Assembly: GCF_000518745.1 (NCBI RefSeq) | Contig: NZ_JAEE01000010.1 | Span: 38,527-96,061 of the forward strand | DNA length: 57,535 nucleotides | Origin: Phaseolibacter flectens ATCC 12775 | Lineage (GTDB): Bacteria > Pseudomonadota > Gammaproteobacteria > Enterobacterales > Enterobacteriaceae | Reading direction: 5' to 3' | In this document: in pieces, positions 54,903 through 57,535 of the stretch | Layout of the letters: each line of letters opens with the position of its first letter | Numbering within the stretch: the stretch's first letter is position 1 | The notes under the pieces: generated by a model | What the model saw: the letters and a program-made list of their open reading frames with translations, nothing else | What the model was told of the DNA's origin: nothing | Databases searched by the model: none | Position numbers and translations under genes: made by a program

Positions 54903-56545
54903 TTCGTCACCGGGAAAAAGTTGGTTACAATTCCATTTTTTTGATCCAGATATACCTGAAATTTAACACCGCCAGCTGTTGCCATAAACTCCCTTTTACC
55001 AGATGCTATTGCATCTTTATAACCATTTGCTGCAGCTTGTTGACCTAACTTTAATATTTTTTCATCACTAAAAACTTTTGGGTCATAAATAGTTTTTTCT
55101 AAAATTTCCGTTTTGTACCCAACAATATTACCAGCTCTATCTTTTGCAGGTATTTGATATTTAATATGAGTAATTCCATTCACCTCAGACTCCTGAGAGA
55201 GGATTTTAACATTATAAACTACTGCTGCTTTATTAAAAATATCTGCATTATGAGCACCTGTAATTCCTTTTTTCTGACTGTAGCCATCAAGTTGAGCTAA
55301 ATGCTCAGGCTGATTAATTTTAAAGCTAATTCCATCAGGATAAGTAATAGTTGTCACACCTTTGACTGTACTCTCTGTCCTTCCTTGTATATTACCTGCC
55401 GCAGAATCACCGCCCCCTTTACCACCGGTCTCCTTATTTATCGGCACCGGTATCAGGCTGCCGGAGTGCTGCTCACCGTCTTCATCGACCATACCCGGTA
55501 AACGCGAGCCAGGACGCACAGGTTCAAAATCGGCTGCACCATGCTCCTTTTCATGCTCTTTTTCTTTCTCGTGCTCTTCGTCCCAGCCAAAATGGTTATT
55601 CTCAACCGCATTTTTACCCGCTTGGGCGGCGGTGGCGGCACTGGCGGTGCTGTCGCCCACTAATCCACCGGCAAGGCCGGCCGCAGCGGTGGCAAGGGCG
55701 GAGACGGTTTGCCGTTCTTGCTCAGTCAGGTCTTTGGCGTCTTTATTATAATAGGCTTTGGCCATCATGCCTATGGCTTCGCCACTGACGGCACCACTGG
55801 CACGCGATAGCGCATCACGGCTGTTGCCGCCTTCAGCCAAGGCAACGGCCACATTGACTAAGGCATGAGCGGCAAGGTTGGCGGCAGTGTTGACTTCGCT
55901 ATGTCCTTGGCTGTCGGTGGTGGTGGTGGCGTTATGGATAAGCCCCGCAATATAAGGCGAGGATGCATCCAAGGCCGCGGCAGTGAGATTACCCCCTGCC
56001 AACCCCTGTAAGGCCGCCGTCGCTGCTTGGATACCGCGCTGTAAATCACTGCCTGTACCATAGCGCTGCATAACCGATTCGGTAATTTTGTTGTCTATTG
56101 CGGCGTCAGTCACCGCTTTACCCGAGGCTTTTAGCGCTGCCGCTGCCTTAGCCCGTTCGCTCGGATCTTGCTTCGCTTTTGCAGCCTGAATCTCACCATT
56201 GGTACGCACAATATCGGCGACCTGCCCACCAATTTCACTAATACGCTGGCTTTCTGCTAACCGCTGCTGCGCTTTCTCTTTATCAAAGATTGGGCTTAAA
56301 CCTTGATTCGCATGCTCGGTATCACGGCTTAAATCGCCAAGATCCTGCGTCTGCTTGCCCTGATCGCGGATGCTAATCGTCCCCTGACTCACCGCAGCAT
56401 GGGTGGTGCTGTCGGCATGGCAGCTATCACTGAGTCCACTTAAAATGCTGCTTGCGGCATTGCTAGCAAGGCCTCGGGTTATTCCCGCTAAGCTGGCACC
56501 ACCACTGAAGGCAACCGTGCTGATGCCCCCCTTGATGAGACGCAC
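54899..56545 (-). CDS. Orphan CdiA C-terminal module with EndoU-like toxin
   Basis: A 548-residue protein from GTG 56545, directly preceded by an in-frame stop, so it lacks secretion and receptor-binding parts. Residues 1-310 are the FHA2/pretoxin region (IFDKEKAQQRLAESQ, KDLTEQERQTVSAL). VENN lies at 314-317, followed by a charged linker. The toxin part (about 395-548) contains GYSQKKGITGAHNADIF with His432, TEILEKTIYDPKVFSDEKIL, and ends GIVTNFFPVTK. The layout resembles bacterial EndoU-type RNases of CDI systems: an early His, then KTxxxP, then Thr-x-x-FP near the end. As an orphan it can act only if recombined onto a full CdiA; the shared 179-bp repeat would allow that. Confidence 0.82.
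   Translation of the reverse strand: MRLIKGGISTVAFSGGASLAGITRGLASNAASSILSGLSDSCHADSTTHAAVSQGTISIRDQGKQTQDLGDLSRDTEHANQGLSPIFDKEKAQQRLAESQRISEIGGQVADIVRTNGEIQAAKAKQDPSERAKAAAALKASGKAVTDAAIDNKITESVMQRYGTGSDLQRGIQAATAALQGLAGGNLTAAALDASSPYIAGLIHNATTTTDSQGHSEVNTAANLAAHALVNVAVALAEGGNSRDALSRASGAVSGEAIGMMAKAYYNKDAKDLTEQERQTVSALATAAAGLAGGLVGDSTASAATAAQAGKNAVENNHFGWDEEHEKEKEHEKEHGAADFEPVRPGSRLPGMVDEDGEQHSGSLIPVPINKETGGKGGGDSAAGNIQGRTESTVKGVTTITYPDGISFKINQPEHLAQLDGYSQKKGITGAHNADIFNKAAVVYNVKILSQESEVNGITHIKYQIPAKDRAGNIVGYKTEILEKTIYDPKVFSDEKILKLGQQAAANGYKDAIASGKREFMATAGGVKFQVYLDQKNGIVTNFFPVTK
56151..56329. repeat. 179-bp direct repeat shared by two CDI modules (copy 2)
   Basis: Partner of 53894-54072, in the same orientation. 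It lies within the orphan CdiA-CT gene, coding for residues about 73-132. Confidence 0.9.
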
Positions 56546-56650
56546 TTTTTATAGTACTAGTAGAAAAATTGTGTAACTTTTGCTTGCTGTGCGATTTTTA
56601 ATTGATACGGGCACTAAAGTGTATAAATGCTAAAGATTTAAATAGCTTAT

Positions 56651-57016
56651 TTACTTTAAAGGATAATTATAATGTTCAGGGATTTTATAATCATCGGGGA
56701 AAGCTTCGTCTTTAGGAAGCTGCATGAAACGATCAATATCTTCAACCGTCTGGTAAAATACTCCATAGACTCCCATCATAAAACATCTAATACGCAATAA
56801 TGCTGCACGCACAGCGAGTTCATCATTATTCTCTTTAGCTTTAATAAAAAATTCGATAGTTGTATTGATATTTTTGATATCTTTTTCAATACTATCAACT
56901 ATCGAATATCCCTCTGCCAAATAAAGTTCTTCATCTAGAATTACACTATCGATTTTTTTTTTCAGAAAAGTCAGATAATGCTGGCTAAAATCATCTAACG
57001 AATCGATATTTATCAT
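56651..57016 (-). CDS. cdiI: CDI immunity protein of the right-edge CdiA
   Basis: A 121-residue acidic helical protein (MINIDSLDDFSQHYLTFLKK and onward). Its ATG overlaps the CdiA stop by 4 bases. Position and overlap identify it as the cognate immunity protein of the CdiA ending at 57013. It shares no visible similarity with the second immunity protein at 54552, as expected for different toxin types. A helical middle segment (VRAALLRIRCFMMGVYGVFY) is prominent. Confidence 0.78.
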   Translation of the reverse strand: MINIDSLDDFSQHYLTFLKKKIDSVILDEELYLAEGYSIVDSIEKDIKNINTTIEFFIKAKENNDELAVRAALLRIRCFMMGVYGVFYQTVEDIDRFMQLPKDEAFPDDYKIPEHYNYPLK

Positions 57017-57535
57017 TTTGGTAACCTCCTACCTTCTTTAATTGCTGCTTCTGTTTTATTTCTATTGAATGATCCATCAAGATTAAGCACAGCTTGAACT
57101 TTTGTACCTGTACTATCAAATACTTCAATATGATCTTTGTGCTTAGCATCTAAATAAAACTGGTCACCTCTCCTTATATAATCACCTATCGGTTGATTTG
57201 CCTTATAAACACTCTGCCCCTGATATTGCTTACTGGTTTTTTGAGAATTATTTTTTGTCTGTTCACCAAATCCAGGCTGATTAAAGAACTCTCCCATATT
57301 ACCCACCGCACCTTTGTTTGGCTGATAACCCTCGGCAGTATAAGCCAAATCATCCTTACTTGGCTCATCGGCAACCGGTGTTGAAGTGGTGTTTCCGCCT
57401 GTATCGGGGTTACCCTCGGTGTTACCCGTGTGGGTTGCACCTTGTGCCTCTGACTGATCCGGTGTCGAGAGCGTTGGATCTTTTTTCTCTTCCGCCGCTG
57501 GGTTAACCAGTTTACCACCTGTTGGATCTTTATCC
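57013..57535 (-). CDS. cdiA: CdiA C-terminal end, partial (continues past the right edge)
   Basis: The frame is open to the window edge, so this is the last 173 residues of a larger protein, not a gene starting at an internal TTG. It begins with a Pro/Thr/Gly/Glu-rich linker (GGKLVNPAAEEKKDPTLST) and ends in a compact toxin domain: FYLDAKHKDHIEVFDSTGTK, then VLNLDGSF and KEGRRLPK. The KHKDHIEVFDSTG turn and the final GRRLP recall small RNase toxins of the colicin E3/cloacin kind, but this is tentative. A cognate immunity gene follows with a 4-base overlap, so it is a functional-looking CDI end. Confidence 0.8.
   Translation of the reverse strand, partial: DKDPTGGKLVNPAAEEKKDPTLSTPDQSEAQGATHTGNTEGNPDTGGNTTSTPVADEPSKDDLAYTAEGYQPNKGAVGNMGEFFNQPGFGEQTKNNSQKTSKQYQGQSVYKANQPIGDYIRRGDQFYLDAKHKDHIEVFDSTGTKVQAVLNLDGSFNRNKTEAAIKEGRRLPK

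Noticed and set aside
57013-57348. Stand-alone gene starting at the TTG at 57348
   Set aside because: The frame is open to the window edge with linker sequence typical of CdiA, so this TTG is an internal Leu codon.

Overview
The window looks like chromosome of an enterobacterium (Enterobacterales). The evidence is an Out-type type II secretion (T2SS) cluster, a chaperone-usher fimbria next to a PsaE/PsaF-like regulator pair, a budC-type acetoin reductase, PhnA/YjdM and CdiA-type contact-dependent inhibition (CDI) modules. Genes are moderately AT-rich and the spacers very AT-rich. Cellulases, a pectate lyase and a giant SKWP-repeat effector-like protein point to life on or in plants, or another eukaryotic host. 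I cannot name the genus.

Layout. 1-5.1 kb: a heptanucleotide tandem repeat at the edge, a small LuxR-type regulator, and a translationally coupled membrane-regulator pair (PsaE/PsaF-like). 5.1-11.1 kb: a five-gene fimbrial operon on the minus strand, in the order pilin, chaperone, usher, tip protein, second chaperone. 11.1-15.7 kb: gene-poor, with a decayed IS3-family element, a 28-bp palindrome, two very small ORFs and a good Fur-box match. 15.7-29.6 kb: a minus-strand secretion block in transcription order gspS pilotin, GH12 endoglucanase, small exported protein, GH5 endoglucanase, gspC-D-E-F-G-I-J-K-L-M-O, Tat-type pectate lyase. The machine and three likely cargoes sit together. gspH and gspN are absent and GspC lacks a PDZ domain.

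30.4-41.2 kb: phnA, budC, then a 2652-residue protein, then a DUF4234-like membrane protein. 41.8-51.9 kb: one 3352-residue NRPS, C-A-T-C-A-T-C-A-T-TE. 52.5-57.5 kb: a CDI graveyard and cassette array on the minus strand: the end of a CdiA running in from the right, its immunity gene, an orphan CdiA-CT/CdiI pair with an EndoU-like toxin, two CdiA fragments, a broken SymE-like gene and two small unknown ORFs.

Most notable is the 2652-residue protein at 32526-40484. It joins about 18 SKWP-type (RipS/XopAD-like) repeats to a region with three collinear motifs resembling eukaryotic-type RNA-dependent RNA polymerases (DGxG, DxDGD, TDAPK), and ends in two tandem RelA/SpoT-like domains. I know of no description of this combination. 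It is inferred from motifs by eye and needs structure prediction and profile searches.
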